Positions 30,185-40,063 of a stretch of 64,000 nucleotides of DNA are shown here, piece after piece (position 1 is the stretch's first letter; every line of letters begins with the position of its first letter). The position numbers were made by a program, and so were the translations under genes. The notes under the pieces are model-generated. The model was not told the origin of the DNA, ran no database searches, and saw nothing but the letters and a program-made list of their open reading frames with translations. The stretch is from Psychrobacter sp. Cmf 22.2 (GTDB taxonomy: Bacteria; Pseudomonadota; Gammaproteobacteria; Pseudomonadales; Moraxellaceae): NCBI RefSeq assembly GCF_001921745.1, contig NZ_MRYA01000003.1, forward strand, positions 310,001-374,000. Reading direction: 5' to 3'.

Positions 30185-31447
30185 CTAAACGACTTCACCG
30201 CAGACAAAGCCACTTGCCCAAGCCCATTGGAAGTTATAGCCACCAAGCCAGCCCGTGACATCAAGCACTTCACCGATAAAGTATAGCCCATCTTGAAAGC
30301 TGCTTTGCATGGTTTTCGACGACACTTCATCGGTTTTTATACCGCCGCGCGTCACCTCAGCCGTACGATAGCCTTCAGTGCCAGAGGGTTTGAGTTGCCA
30401 ACCATTTAAGGTTTCACCAAGCTCGCCTAGGCGCTCGTCTTTAATATTGGCAAGCTCTTTGTCTTTTATATCATCCCACAGCGTTGTTTGTAGGGCCGTC
30501 AGTAGTTTTTTAGGCAATGCATTGTCTGTATAGTCTGCTAGTACAGTACGGATAAGCTGCTTAGGGTGCGATTTTTTGTGAGCGAGTAGGAGGGCTGCGA
30601 CATCGATATCAGGCAGTAAGTTGATATTGATATATTCGCCCGTCTGCCAATAGTTGGACAGCTGTAGCATGGCAGGACCAGATAGACCGCGATGGGTAAA
30701 TAAGAGCGGCAGCTTAAACGAGATGTGCTCATTACTGGCAATCACTGGCAAGCTAATGCCAGACAAGGCACGGATGAGCTCGCCTGTCTTATCAGTGAAA
30801 GTAAAGGGAACAAGACTGGCATCGGTCGGCATAAGCTGATGCCCAAACTGCTGCGCTAGCTCATAGCCAAGACCGCTCGCTCCCATCGTTGGAATAGACA
30901 GGCCACCAGTCGCCACGACTAATGATTCACAAATGTATTTGTTTTGCGAAGGTTTAACGCTATTAGCGATATCTTTTTTACTGAGCTTTTTGCTTGTCGA
31001 TAACGCAAAGTTTTTGTGCTTGTCATCGATGACATCGACCCTATCAATCTGGGTATTAATGCGTATTTGCACACCTACCGCGGCGCATTCATCAAGTAGC
31101 ATAGTGACGATATCTTGCGCGGAATCATCACAAAACAGCTGACCGTGCTCACGCTCATGATAAGCAATTTTGTGCTGTTCAACCATGCCAATGAACTCCC
31201 AACTGGGATAACGGCTCAGAGCTGACTTACAAAAATGCGGGTTGGCACTGATAAAGTGCTCAGGCTCGACGAAGTAATTGGTAAAGTTACAGCGTCCACC
31301 GCCTGACATCAGGATTTTTTTGCCGACTTTATTGGCATGATCGAGCACTAGTACGCGGCGACCTCGACGACCAGCGGTGAGCGCGCAGTATAGCCCTGAG
31401 GCACCTGCGCCAATAATGATGACATCGTAATGGGTGTTATTGTCCAT
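30185..31447 (-). CDS. BaiN/RdsA family NAD(P)/FAD-dependent oxidoreductase
   Basis: A flavoprotein of the HI0933 family, 420 residues from the chosen start. The FAD motif IIGAGASGLYCALTAGRRG is near the N-terminus, followed by KVGKKILMSGGGRCNFTN, and the C-terminal GEVLDVTGWLGGYNFQWAW and SGFVCG close the FAD site. Family members have no well-settled reaction; the bile-acid reductase BaiN is one named member. The frame is open 12 codons further upstream but the chosen ATG gives the usual N-terminus. It is convergent with the Old Yellow Enzyme gene. Confidence 0.85.
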   Translation of the reverse strand: MDNNTHYDVIIIGAGASGLYCALTAGRRGRRVLVLDHANKVGKKILMSGGGRCNFTNYFVEPEHFISANPHFCKSALSRYPSWEFIGMVEQHKIAYHEREHGQLFCDDSAQDIVTMLLDECAAVGVQIRINTQIDRVDVIDDKHKNFALSTSKKLSKKDIANSVKPSQNKYICESLVVATGGLSIPTMGASGLGYELAQQFGHQLMPTDASLVPFTFTDKTGELIRALSGISLPVIASNEHISFKLPLLFTHRGLSGPAMLQLSNYWQTGEYININLLPDIDVAALLLAHKKSHPKQLIRTVLADYTDNALPKKLLTALQTTLWDDIKDKELANIKDERLGELGETLNGWQLKPSGTEGYRTAEVTRGGIKTDEVSSKTMQSSFQDGLYFIGEVLDVTGWLGGYNFQWAWASGFVCGEVV

Positions 31448-31543
31448 GGCGGTTTTGGTCCATAAAGCGCTGCTTTTAAACAAACGTAAAAATGTGATAG
31501 AAGCAATGATAGAGTCAGATCAATATAAAAAAGATATAGTGGT

Positions 31544-31609
31544 ATTGGGACAAATTTTTCTTGCTTGCTGTGCCTACGCCGACAGGGGCTACAAAAAATT
31601 TGTCCCAAT
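31544..31609. repeat. Palindromic repeat element, copy 1
   Basis: The outer arms ATTGGGACAAATTTTT and AAAAATTTGTCCCAAT enclose a core CTTGCTTGCTGTGCCTACG..GACAGGGGCT. The same core recurs near 51350 inside a longer inverted repeat. It sits about 100 bp upstream of the BaiN-like gene. Confidence 0.7.
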
Positions 31610-32055
31610 TCAGCGTTGTAATAACGTGTAGATATTGTATTTAGTATCGACTATAGGAATATGCTGATGTAACTATCGTGCAAAAAGTGTATTTAGTGTG
31701 GCTATTGTCCATATTTAAGCTAGGGTTACAAGGATTAAATACGGCTCAATTTTCTACTATCTATGATTAATAGAGTGTATAAATACATAAGTAAACAGCT
31801 GTACATTGGAATTGTTGTAATTAGTCGTTAGCGTCTTGCATCACTTCTTCTTATTTGTCAAACTAGAATCAAGGCGTCACTCATTATGGAAGATGATAGC
31901 CTGTCGTCTGCAACCACCGTTGTGACTGATTAACTGCCGATTATCACTACCTGAATGGTAGTTTTGTCGCCTTAGTCTCAGTCAGTTTATGAGATAGTTT
32001 TTCTTTTATTCTCGATATTTTATGCAGACAATAATAATTAAAAAAGGAATATCTT
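31610..32055. other. Upstream region of acs
   Basis: About 445 bp, AT-rich, on the far side of the palindromic element. It must contain the acs promoter and its AAAGGAAT ribosome site. I saw no coding frame, RNA or clear operator. Confidence 0.45.
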
Positions 32056-34026
32056 ATGACTCAGAAATCTTTTCCTATTACGGCTGAATTTATCGCCGCT
32101 GCCAACACCACCGCCGAGCAGTACGCTCACGATTATAAGCAATCCGTTGAATCACCTGAGGCTACTGATGCTTTTTGGGCTAAGCGTGCTGAGCTGATCG
32201 ATTGGATGAAAAAGCCGACTATCATTAGCAACGTCAGTTATGATTTGGACGACTTTCGTATTAAATGGTACGAGGATGGTGAGCTCAATATCTCAGTAAA
32301 CTGCCTTGATCGACATCTTAAAACTAACCCCTATAAACCTGCCATTATTTGGGAAGGGGATCATCCTTCTTTACACAAGATTATCTCCTTTAAAGAGCTG
32401 CACGCTGATGTTTGTCGCTTAGGTAATGCGATGCGCAAGCTTGGGGTCAAAAAAGGCGATCGCGTGACCCTATATATGCCCATGATACCTGAAGCGATGA
32501 TAGCGATGCTGGCATGTACGCGTATCGGTGCGGTGCATTCGGTCGTGTTTGGGGGTTTTTCTACTGAAAGCTTAGGTAACCGTATTATTGATAGTCAATC
32601 CAAAATCGTAATTACGGCCGATGAAGGTCTGCGCGGTAATAAACATACACCGCTTAAGGTCAATGTTGATCGTGCGCTAGATATGGATGGAACTGATAGT
32701 GTCGAAAAAGTCGTCGTCGTGCATCGGACAGGTAATTCGATTCCGATGAGTGGACGCCGTGATGTTTGGTATCATTCTTTAATAGCCGGCGAGCAAGAGC
32801 AGTGCGAGCCTGAAGTCATGAACGCCGAAGATCCGTTATTTTTGTTATATACCTCTGGTTCGACTGGCAAGCCAAAAGGCGTTCTGCACACGACTGGCGG
32901 TTATATCACTTATGCGCTATCGACTTTTCGCGATGTCTTCGATATCAAAGACGATGATGTCTACTGGTGTACAGCAGACGTCGGCTGGGTAACTGGTCAT
33001 ACGTATTCCGCTTATGGACCGCTTGCCAATGGGACGACGACGGTGATGTTTGAGGGCGTACCTGAATATCCAACATGGGCGCGGATTGGTCATATTATTG
33101 ATAAACACAAAATCAGTGTCTTATATACAGCGCCAACAGCGATTCGCTCAATGATGAAAGAGGGCGATACCTTTGTCCGTGAGTCTAATCGCTCAAGTCT
33201 GCGCCTGCTCGGTACTGTTGGGGAGCCTATCAACCCTGAGGCGTGGGATTGGTATTATGATGTCGTTGGTGGTGGTCGTTGCCCAATTGTAGATACATGG
33301 TGGCAGACTGAAACGGGTGGTATCTTGCTCGCCCCAATACCGGGTACGGTAGCGCTTAAACCGGGTGCCGCGATGAACCCTCTATATGGCATCATACCGC
33401 AAGTAATCGATACCGATGGCACGGCACTTGAAGGTCCCGCTGAGGGCAATCTCGCTATCAGCAACAGCTGGCCGGGACAGATGCGTACTATCTATAATGA
33501 CCATGAGCGCTTTTTGGAGACCTACTTTACTGAGTATCCGGGCTATTACTTTACTGGTGATGGGGTACAACGCGATGAAGATGGGCACTACTGGATTACT
33601 GGCCGTGTCGATGATGTACTCAATGTCTCAGGGCACCGTTTGGGTACTGCAGAAGTTGAAAGTGCGGTAGATGCGCATCCATCGACCGTCGAAGCAGCCG
33701 TCGTTGGTATGCCGCATGAGATTCGCGGTGTGGGTATTGCTGCCTTTATTATTCTTAGTATGGGCGAGGTCGCAAGTGATCAGCTAAAAGCAGAATTAAA
33801 TCGCCATGTGCGCACCGAAATTGGTCCGATTGCCAATTTAGATGCCATTTATATCGTTGAAGCACTGCCCAAAACTCGCTCTGGTAAGATTATGCGGCGC
33901 ATCTTACGTAACCTTGCGGCAGGACAATATGTCGGACTGGGTGATTTATCTACCCTTGCTGATAGTTCGGTTATTAATAAGATAATTGACGTGGTCAAAG
34001 CGGAACGTGAGGCCAAGCGTTGCTAG
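32056..34026 (+). CDS. acs: Acetyl-CoA synthetase
   Basis: Converts acetate, ATP and CoA to acetyl-CoA for growth on low acetate. 656 residues. [20 protein letters not shown] is near 262, [12 protein letters not shown] near 308, [10 protein letters not shown] near 412, the hinge [20 protein letters not shown] near 500, and the regulatory catalytic Lys in [14 protein letters not shown] near 610, which in relatives is acetylated. The length equals the E. coli enzyme (652) within a few residues. It complements the reversible ackA-pta route found further along. Confidence 0.96.
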   Translation: MTQKSFPITAEFIAAANTTAEQYAHDYKQSVESPEATDAFWAKRAELIDWMKKPTIISNVSYDLDDFRIKWYEDGELNISVNCLDRHLKTNPYKPAIIWEGDHPSLHKIISFKELHADVCRLGNAMRKLGVKKGDRVTLYMPMIPEAMIAMLACTRIGAVHSVVFGGFSTESLGNRIIDSQSKIVITADEGLRGNKHTPLKVNVDRALDMDGTDSVEKVVVVHRTGNSIPMSGRRDVWYHSLIAGEQEQCEPEVMNAEDPLFLLYTSGSTGKPKGVLHTTGGYITYALSTFRDVFDIKDDDVYWCTADVGWVTGHTYSAYGPLANGTTTVMFEGVPEYPTWARIGHIIDKHKISVLYTAPTAIRSMMKEGDTFVRESNRSSLRLLGTVGEPINPEAWDWYYDVVGGGRCPIVDTWWQTETGGILLAPIPGTVALKPGAAMNPLYGIIPQVIDTDGTALEGPAEGNLAISNSWPGQMRTIYNDHERFLETYFTEYPGYYFTGDGVQRDEDGHYWITGRVDDVLNVSGHRLGTAEVESAVDAHPSTVEAAVVGMPHEIRGVGIAAFIILSMGEVASDQLKAELNRHVRTEIGPIANLDAIYIVEALPKTRSGKIMRRILRNLAAGQYVGLGDLSTLADSSVINKIIDVVKAEREAKRC

Positions 34027-34076
34027 CAAATGACAGTTAGTGTCACTGTCTAAACAAGCTAATTATCTATCGACAT

Positions 34077-34110
34077 AAAAGTCATGCTGTTTCCAATAGC
34101 ATGGCTTTTT
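34077..34110 (+). terminator. Terminator after acs
   Basis: The arms AAAAGTCATGCT and AGCATGGCTTTT (one wobble pair) with a 9-nt loop and a T run lie about 50 bp after the acs stop. Confidence 0.85.
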
Positions 34111-34250
34111 AATATAAGTGATAATCATTAATATAAATACTGCTAAACAAGAATAAAACTGATGCTTTTTGCTTAATGTTTTGCTCAACATTTTTGTTTA
34201 ATAAGCTCTTTTTAATTTTTGCTCAATTTCTAATAAGGCCTACCGTTCCT

Positions 34251-35531
34251 ATGACTGAACATACTATGTCGTCTACTAATATGTCTACTGATAATAGTTT
34301 AAAGCAAACTAACCATGACAATCAGGCTACCTTGAATACTGGCCTGAACACTAATCTGGATACTGCGCCGAAAGTAGCCATCATTGGTGGTGGTTTGACT
34401 GGATTATTTACAGCGACATTGTTAGAGCGTGCTTTTCTTAAGCAAAAGACTAAACCATCTGCTCATTTTTCAGTGCCGCAAATTACTATCTTTGAAAAAT
34501 CTCGTAGCGTTGGTCGCTTAGCCACGCGCTATCGCACCGATAGCAATACTAATAAAAACTGGCAATGGGCATTTGGTGCGCAGTTTTTTACGGCAAAAAC
34601 CTCCAGCTTTCAGCAATTTATAACGCCTTGGCTAGACTCAAGATTACTGCAACCGTGGTGCGCTCAAGTAGTTAATTTGACGCCAGCTAATGCCAATTCT
34701 CAAGATGCTTATTCACCTGACATTCAGAAAAAAGAGCAGTGGGATACCAATCATGCACGTTATATTAGTACCCCTAAAATGACCAGTTGGGGGCACGCAT
34801 TGGCTGATGATCTGCAGCATACAACTATTAACTTTAAAACCCGTGTCGCACCAATCAACAAAGCGCAAATAGATAACGCAAAAGCTCATAAAAATATAAA
34901 GACTGAACTGTTTGATGAAAAGGGCCATAGTCTTGGCAGGTTTGATTGGGTTATTTGTACAGTACCCAACGGTCAGGCAGTAGAGCTGATGGCAGATAGC
35001 GGCTTTATGGAGCAAGCCAAAATTACCGAACCAAAAATGCAAGCTTGCTATACGCTCATGCTAGGCTGGGATAATGTTGATATGCTTCCTGAAACTCTAA
35101 GCAATCAGACAGCGCCAGTATGGGATGTGGCTTATGTAAATGACTCAATACTCGATAGAGTGTTTATTGAACATCAAAAGCCTGCTCATAATAAGCTACT
35201 TCCAAGTGTCACTATTCATGCGCGCAACGACTGGTCAGAAAAGCATGTCGATGATGATATGGAGACGGTTAAAGCGCAATTATTAGCAGCAGCCCAGCAA
35301 GCGTTGCATTGGAGCGCGGATACAGCACCCAGCCAGATAGATTGCCATCGCTGGCGCTATGCTGCGACAGTGATTGAGGCAAAAAATAAAGACAACAATG
35401 AAACGTTAGGAATATTGTTTGATCAAGAGCATCAATGGATTGTCAGTGGTGACTGGTGCGGACAAGGCAATATTGAAAGCTGTTATCACGTGGCAAAAAA
35501 CACCGTACAAAGCATCAGTAAAATAAAGTAG
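34251..35531 (+). CDS. FAD-dependent oxidoreductase (renalase/amine-oxidase-like)
   Basis: About 426 residues from the chosen ATG. A polar N-terminal stretch of about 42 residues is followed by the dinucleotide-binding motif VAIIGGGLTGLFTATLLERA-like fold (GGGLTG) and a GRLATRYR segment typical of bacterial renalase-like FAD proteins. The C-terminal VSGDWCGQGNIESCY closes the FAD site. The reaction is unknown. The open frame begins 25 codons earlier with a hydrophobic stretch that is probably not translated. Confidence 0.8.
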   Translation: MTEHTMSSTNMSTDNSLKQTNHDNQATLNTGLNTNLDTAPKVAIIGGGLTGLFTATLLERAFLKQKTKPSAHFSVPQITIFEKSRSVGRLATRYRTDSNTNKNWQWAFGAQFFTAKTSSFQQFITPWLDSRLLQPWCAQVVNLTPANANSQDAYSPDIQKKEQWDTNHARYISTPKMTSWGHALADDLQHTTINFKTRVAPINKAQIDNAKAHKNIKTELFDEKGHSLGRFDWVICTVPNGQAVELMADSGFMEQAKITEPKMQACYTLMLGWDNVDMLPETLSNQTAPVWDVAYVNDSILDRVFIEHQKPAHNKLLPSVTIHARNDWSEKHVDDDMETVKAQLLAAAQQALHWSADTAPSQIDCHRWRYAATVIEAKNKDNNETLGILFDQEHQWIVSGDWCGQGNIESCYHVAKNTVQSISKIK

Positions 35532-35587
35532 ACAAGATAAGCCAAATTCATTCATTTGCAACTTAAAGATAGAGAGCACCGTAAACC

Positions 35588-36016
35588 ATGTTTGGATTTG
35601 ATATAGATATAGACTTAATGCAGTACCACTTTTTTCAATTAAGCATTGCCTTTGTATTGTCACTGCCGATTGCGCTGAATCGTGAGATGAAAGACAACGG
35701 CGCAGGACTTAGAACTTTCCCGCTTGTAACGATTGCTTCATGTGCATTTATGCTAGTCGGTATGGATATCTATGAATCTGCTGGTGAAGCGCGGATTATG
35801 TACGCCATTATTACTGGTATGGGCTTTATCGGTGGTGGTGCCATTTTTAAAAATGAGGAAGGCTCAAAAGGCACCGCTACAGCAGCCAGCTTATGGAATA
35901 CTGGTGCTATCGGTATTTCAGTTGCCTATGGTCGTTACGAGATAGCGATTATCTTGTCTTTGGTTGGGTTTTTAATACTGCAATTTTCGGAACCATTTAA
36001 AGTCAAAAATAAGTGA
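35588..36016 (+). CDS. MgtC/SapB family membrane protein
   Basis: 142 residues with about four helices. LPIALNREMKDNGAGLRTFP (residues 25-44) and GMGFIGGGAIFKNEEG with GTATAASLWNTGAIG are the MgtC-family signature. It lacks the C-terminal ACT-like domain of Salmonella MgtC, so it is a short SapB-type member. Roles in the family include Mg limitation and modulation of ATP synthase; the role here is not known. It lies 56 bp after the FAD oxidoreductase on the same strand. Confidence 0.87.
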   Translation: MFGFDIDIDLMQYHFFQLSIAFVLSLPIALNREMKDNGAGLRTFPLVTIASCAFMLVGMDIYESAGEARIMYAIITGMGFIGGGAIFKNEEGSKGTATAASLWNTGAIGISVAYGRYEIAIILSLVGFLILQFSEPFKVKNK

Positions 36017-36197
36017 TAGTAGTCAAACAATCATGCGTTTTGTTTGTCATTGACTCATATAAAAATTATAAATTTAGATGATTGTTTCTTATTGGTAAAT
36101 AGAAGGATTTTACTAAATGACGCTAATTGACTCCTCTGTTTTTTTGGCCTATGGTTGGTAATGCAGTCTCTAAAAAATAAATAACATGGAGTGGGTT

Positions 36198-37568
36198 GTG
36201 AGCAAAATTACCAAAGAGTCTGTTTCAGCGGTAGATATGGCAGCTCGCCTTGAAGAAGGCAGTCTTTGTCCGGTTGAGCTGATAGAAGAGACGTTTGCAA
36301 ATATCCGATCTTCTGATCCTGCTATTTTTACAGAACTGCTTGAAGAGCGAGCGCTAAAAGAAGCCCATGCTTCTAAGCAACGTCGCCATGAGGGCAAGCC
36401 ACTTAGTCCATGGGATGGTATCCCCATCGCATGGAAAGATCTTTTTGATATAAAAGGTCGGGTAACCACCGCAGGATCAGTGGTGCTCAAATCCAACGCA
36501 CCTGCCACTCATGATGCCAATATGGTTGCCAATGCCACTCAGGCAGGCCTTGTATCAATCGGCTGTCTTAATATGACCGAGTTTGCCTATTCTGGCCTTG
36601 GTCTCAATCCGCATTTTGGTACACCCAAAAACCCTCATGGTACAGGCCCAGAACGTATACCTGGTGGCTCATCCTCAGGTTGCGGGGTTGCTGTTGCTCG
36701 CGGACTCGTACCACTGGCCATTGGCAGTGATACTGGGGGATCGATACGTATTCCTGCTGGGTTAAATGGTATAGTCGGCTATAAAGGCTCTAGCGTCGCG
36801 TTTCCAACTGGTGGGACGTTGCCACTCTCACCGACATTGGACACTTTTGGTCCCCTTGCAGCTGACCTAAAAAGCTGTATTGGTGCCGCACAAATTCTCA
36901 GCGGGCGAGCGATCGTCATACCCAAGCCAACACCTATCAACCAACTCAAATTTTTTATTCCTAACAATGTTGTTTTTAAAAATGCACAAGATGCGGTGAT
37001 CCAGAATTTTGAAGCCTCTGTACGCGCACTTGAGCAGACAGGCGCGACGGTTACTCGCGGCGTGTGCAGTGAGTTTGATGAAATAGGTGCGCTTGCTCGT
37101 GAACACGGTTACTTAGTCGGTCCAGAAGCGCTAGATGTGCACTGGGATCTAGTACATTCGGCAGATGCAGAGCAGATAGACCCAAGAATCCTTACCCGTA
37201 TTCTTGATGCAGGAGATATGAGTGCACGAGATTTGCTTGTCATTCAAAGAGAGCGCGCAAGATTAATCGAAAAAAACCGCCAAAATTTAGACAAGCAAAT
37301 TGTGCTGTTTCCAACCACGCCTATTACGGCGCCCGAGCTTAAACCGCTTGAACAAGATGATGAATTGTACTTGCGAACTAATAAGTTGATGCTGCGTAAT
37401 ACCGCACTAGGCAATTTTTTGGACTGGTGCGGCGTCGCTTTACCAAATGGAATAGATGAAAACCAGATGCCTACTAGTATCTTGCTATCGATGACCAGCG
37501 GCCGCGACAGTGATCTATTAGCTGCGGCACTCTCTGTCGAAAACATGCTTTCTCAAAACTTATCATAA
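36198..37568 (+). CDS. Amidase signature family protein
   Basis: About 456 residues. The Ser-cisSer-Lys triad is visible: Lys in IPIAWKDLFDIKG (about 76-88), cis-Ser in GGSSSGCGVAVARG (about 155-168) and the nucleophile Ser in GSDTGGSIRIPAG (about 175-187). It hydrolyses an amide; the substrate is unknown, though similarity of style to AtzE/biuret-type and indoleacetamide amidases is apparent. I favour the GTG start at 36198, which has a GGAG site at 36188-36191; the ATG at 36186 would place the site inside the gene. First gene of a four-gene co-directional cluster. Confidence 0.85.
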   Translation: MSKITKESVSAVDMAARLEEGSLCPVELIEETFANIRSSDPAIFTELLEERALKEAHASKQRRHEGKPLSPWDGIPIAWKDLFDIKGRVTTAGSVVLKSNAPATHDANMVANATQAGLVSIGCLNMTEFAYSGLGLNPHFGTPKNPHGTGPERIPGGSSSGCGVAVARGLVPLAIGSDTGGSIRIPAGLNGIVGYKGSSVAFPTGGTLPLSPTLDTFGPLAADLKSCIGAAQILSGRAIVIPKPTPINQLKFFIPNNVVFKNAQDAVIQNFEASVRALEQTGATVTRGVCSEFDEIGALAREHGYLVGPEALDVHWDLVHSADAEQIDPRILTRILDAGDMSARDLLVIQRERARLIEKNRQNLDKQIVLFPTTPITAPELKPLEQDDELYLRTNKLMLRNTALGNFLDWCGVALPNGIDENQMPTSILLSMTSGRDSDLLAAALSVENMLSQNLS

Positions 37569-37651
37569 CCATCTAACAGAGGAGTAAAACAGAGCTAAAA
37601 CCCCAAAAAAAAGGAAACCAAACCAAAATAAAAATATCAAAGGAATGAAAT

Positions 37652-38554
37652 ATGGCTAAAACTATTATATGTGGATTCGGCACGGACGTTGATTCCGTAG
37701 CAGGACAAATTGGCTCGTACGGCGGCGGCGAAAGCCCGTCAGATATCCAGCGCGGTGTCTGGGCCTCTGAGGTTGGCGTGCCGCGTTTATTGCGCCTGTT
37801 CAAAAAATATGACATGCGCACCTCGTTTTTTATCCCCGGTCATAGCCTCGAGACCTTCCCCGACATTGCTAAAATGATCGTCGATCATGGACATGAAGTA
37901 GGCGCGCATGGCTACTTACATGAAAACCCCATTGCCATGACCCGCGCTCAAGAAGAAGCGGTCATGGAAAAGTCGGTTGAGCTGATTACCAAGCTGACAG
38001 GTCAAAGCCCGCGTGGATACGTAGCACCGTGGTGGGAGATGTCAGCCGCGACCCCTGAGATTTTAGCCAAATATGATTTTAAATATGATCATAGTCAAGG
38101 CTATCGTGATTTCCAGCCATTTTACGCGCGGGTTGGTGATAAATGGAACCTTATCGACTACTCCAAGACAGCAGAAGAGTGGATGCATCCTATGACCCAT
38201 GGTGACGAGATTGATTTGGTTGAAATCGCTGCCAACTGGTATATGGATGATTTACCGCCGATGATGTTTATGAAAAACGTGCCTAACAGTCACGGTTTTG
38301 TCAATCCGCGTGATATCGAAGAGATGTGGCGCGACCAGTTCGATTGGGTCTATCGCAACATGGACTATGCAGTTTATCCTTTCACCATTCATCCTGATGT
38401 GTCTGGACGTCCGCAAGTGCTGATGATGCTTGAGCGACTAATCGACTATATCAACAGCCATGAAGGTGTGGTTTGGATGCCATTTGAAGATATCGCTGCC
38501 GACTTTCGTCAGCGCTTCCCGTTTGAAGGGGGTAAACGACCAGACGTTATTTAA
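37652..38554 (+). CDS. Polysaccharide deacetylase family protein (PuuE/PgdA-like)
   Basis: 300 residues forming a NodB-type barrel. The catalytic Asp pair is in [11 protein letters not shown] (about 8-18), the metal His pair in [11 protein letters not shown] (about 87-97), the second motif is [11 protein letters not shown] near 124, and a late His in [14 protein letters not shown] (about 250). This set is typical of the cofactor-independent allantoinase PuuE and HpPgdA branch, which act on cyclic or acylated amides rather than only on polysaccharide. Adjacent to an amidase, an N-heterocycle or amide catabolic role is inferred. It has a good AAAGGAAT ribosome site. Confidence 0.85.
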   Translation: MAKTIICGFGTDVDSVAGQIGSYGGGESPSDIQRGVWASEVGVPRLLRLFKKYDMRTSFFIPGHSLETFPDIAKMIVDHGHEVGAHGYLHENPIAMTRAQEEAVMEKSVELITKLTGQSPRGYVAPWWEMSAATPEILAKYDFKYDHSQGYRDFQPFYARVGDKWNLIDYSKTAEEWMHPMTHGDEIDLVEIAANWYMDDLPPMMFMKNVPNSHGFVNPRDIEEMWRDQFDWVYRNMDYAVYPFTIHPDVSGRPQVLMMLERLIDYINSHEGVVWMPFEDIAADFRQRFPFEGGKRPDVI

Positions 38555-38638
38555 TTTTAATAACTCTGTGTTGATAAGTTTATTGACCTTAGTGGTATTT
38601 TAAAAATGCTGCTAAGGTTACTTATAGGGAGAAGAATC

Positions 38639-38926
38639 ATGTGTAATGCATGTGGCAACCCAGCGGCTCCAGGGCATTGGACAGAAGCAGGCGCACAGCA
38701 AGGTGGTATCCGGCTCAGAGCGATGTTTCATCGAATATCGATACTAAAGCGCGTGCTAAAACCATATGGGTTCTCAGTTTATGCCGATGGGGTGATTCCG
38801 CAGATTCAGCTGCTATGTCCAGGCGGGGCTCGTGTCATGGTCGACAACTTAACTGAGCTGTGGGCTGAAGTAGAACGCCGTCAAGGCTTTCCAATCGACC
38901 CCTTAACAACGCTTTCAGTGGCTTAA
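38639..38926 (+). CDS. Small conserved protein with N-terminal CxxC motif
   Basis: 95 residues. It begins MCNACGNPAAPGHWTEAG, so a CxxCG pair and a His are at the very N-terminus; the rest is a compact mixed fold ending PIDPLTTL. I recall similar small proteins next to G3E GTPases and amidases in other Proteobacteria, but cannot name a family. Metal binding is plausible. The start has GGGAG 8 nt upstream; the frame is open 11 codons further up. The stop lies 5 bp before the next gene's ATG, so the two are translationally coupled. Confidence 0.75.
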   Translation: MCNACGNPAAPGHWTEAGAQQGGIRLRAMFHRISILKRVLKPYGFSVYADGVIPQIQLLCPGGARVMVDNLTELWAEVERRQGFPIDPLTTLSVA

Positions 38927-38931
38927 ATTTG

Positions 38932-39897
38932 ATGCAAACATTGCAGGACAACCGTCTTAACATCATTTTATTGAGTGGCTATCTGGGTTCAGGTAAGACC
39001 ACATGGCTGCGTCATACGCTGTTTACTAAGACATTTGGTCGTGCTCAAGTCTTTACCCAAGAAGCGGCCAAGCAGCCCGTTGACGACTTGCTGTTGGGCG
39101 AGGCGATGAGTGTCAAAGTGCTGACTGGAACCGCAGGCACACCGAAAGGCAAAGAGGAGCTCATATCTGCACTGCTTACGGTTGCCGAATCTCGAACGAG
39201 CGGCGTTTCTATACAAACCAATGCTCAGCTAGACACGCTTATAATAGAAACCAGTGGTTTAGCTGATCCTGAAGAGATTATCGTCGCTATTAAAGAGCAT
39301 CCCATTTTGGTCTATCATTTTGCACTCAAAGAAACCATTATTATGGTTGATGCCCTACATTTCCATACATCGTTAAAGACTGACGCACTATGTCGTCAGC
39401 AAATCTTGTCGGCTGATCGCATCGTTATTGCAAAATCAGAGGAAGTATCCGAGCAGTCTTTATCGAACCTTGTTTCAACCATCAGCAAAATCAATCCAGC
39501 CGCACCGATGTCATTATCCGCATTCGGTGTCGAAAGCCCTGTACCTGAGCTGCCAACGCCGACCGAAATCTACAAATCGACTCTCACTAATGTAGGAGAA
39601 CCAACGACTGTGGTTTCGCTGCCAGTGCCAAAAGAAGTAGATTGGGTCGAGTTTACCGTTTGGCTATCGGCGCTGTTGCACGCCCGGGGTGATACGATTC
39701 TGCGGGTTAAAGGTGTTTTGCAGACGGATGAAGGCCCGCTGTTACTGCAATCTGTACGTAAGGTAATGCAGCAACCAGAGATTCTCCCTGCTAACAAAAA
39801 TAGCCCTACACCTGAAGACATTGTATTTATAGGAGAGGGTATAAACCAAGAGACGCTACTTGCTTCCTTAAATTCTTTTCTTGGGAAAAAAAGCTAA
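38932..39897 (+). CDS. Divergent G3E (CobW/YjiA-like) GTPase family protein
   Basis: About 321 residues. The Walker A loop LLSGYLGSGKTTWLRH is near the N-terminus and ETSGLADP (about 105-112) is the Walker B/G3 region of the G3E family. Two hallmarks are lost: the metal-binding CxCC segment (NGCICC in YjiA) aligns with GTAGT, without any Cys, and the NKxD base-recognition motif reads AKSE. A C-terminal CobW_C-like domain is likely from about 225. G3E proteins are metallochaperones; loss of CxCC suggests a changed metal or partner. The preceding small protein supplies a CxxC. Confidence 0.8.
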   Translation: MQTLQDNRLNIILLSGYLGSGKTTWLRHTLFTKTFGRAQVFTQEAAKQPVDDLLLGEAMSVKVLTGTAGTPKGKEELISALLTVAESRTSGVSIQTNAQLDTLIIETSGLADPEEIIVAIKEHPILVYHFALKETIIMVDALHFHTSLKTDALCRQQILSADRIVIAKSEEVSEQSLSNLVSTISKINPAAPMSLSAFGVESPVPELPTPTEIYKSTLTNVGEPTTVVSLPVPKEVDWVEFTVWLSALLHARGDTILRVKGVLQTDEGPLLLQSVRKVMQQPEILPANKNSPTPEDIVFIGEGINQETLLASLNSFLGKKS

Positions 39898-39950
39898 AAA
39901 ATAGGTGCTAATTTAAATTTTTAGCAAATAGTAGCAAAACGATTAAGCCA

Positions 39951-40000
39951 CTATAATGAAGTCGCTGTAATTGAGTTGCTATAATGAAGTCACTATAATT
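39951..40000. repeat. Short direct repeat
   Basis: CTATAATGAAGTC followed by a similar tail occurs at 39951-39972 and 39979-40000 (28-bp period, two differences). Confidence 0.7.
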
Positions 40001-40028
40001 TTAAGAAACAGCGTTTAGAAATTTAAAA

Positions 40029-40063
40029 CAAAAAAAGACCCACAGAGGAGGAAACTGTGGGCT
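40029..40063 (-). terminator. Orphan minus-strand terminator with CU-rich loop
   Basis: On the minus strand CCCACAG, loop TTTCCTCCT, CTGTGGG, then TCTTTTTTTG. No minus-strand gene ends here. The loop contains CCTCC, complementary to a Shine-Dalgarno sequence. Confidence 0.75.
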
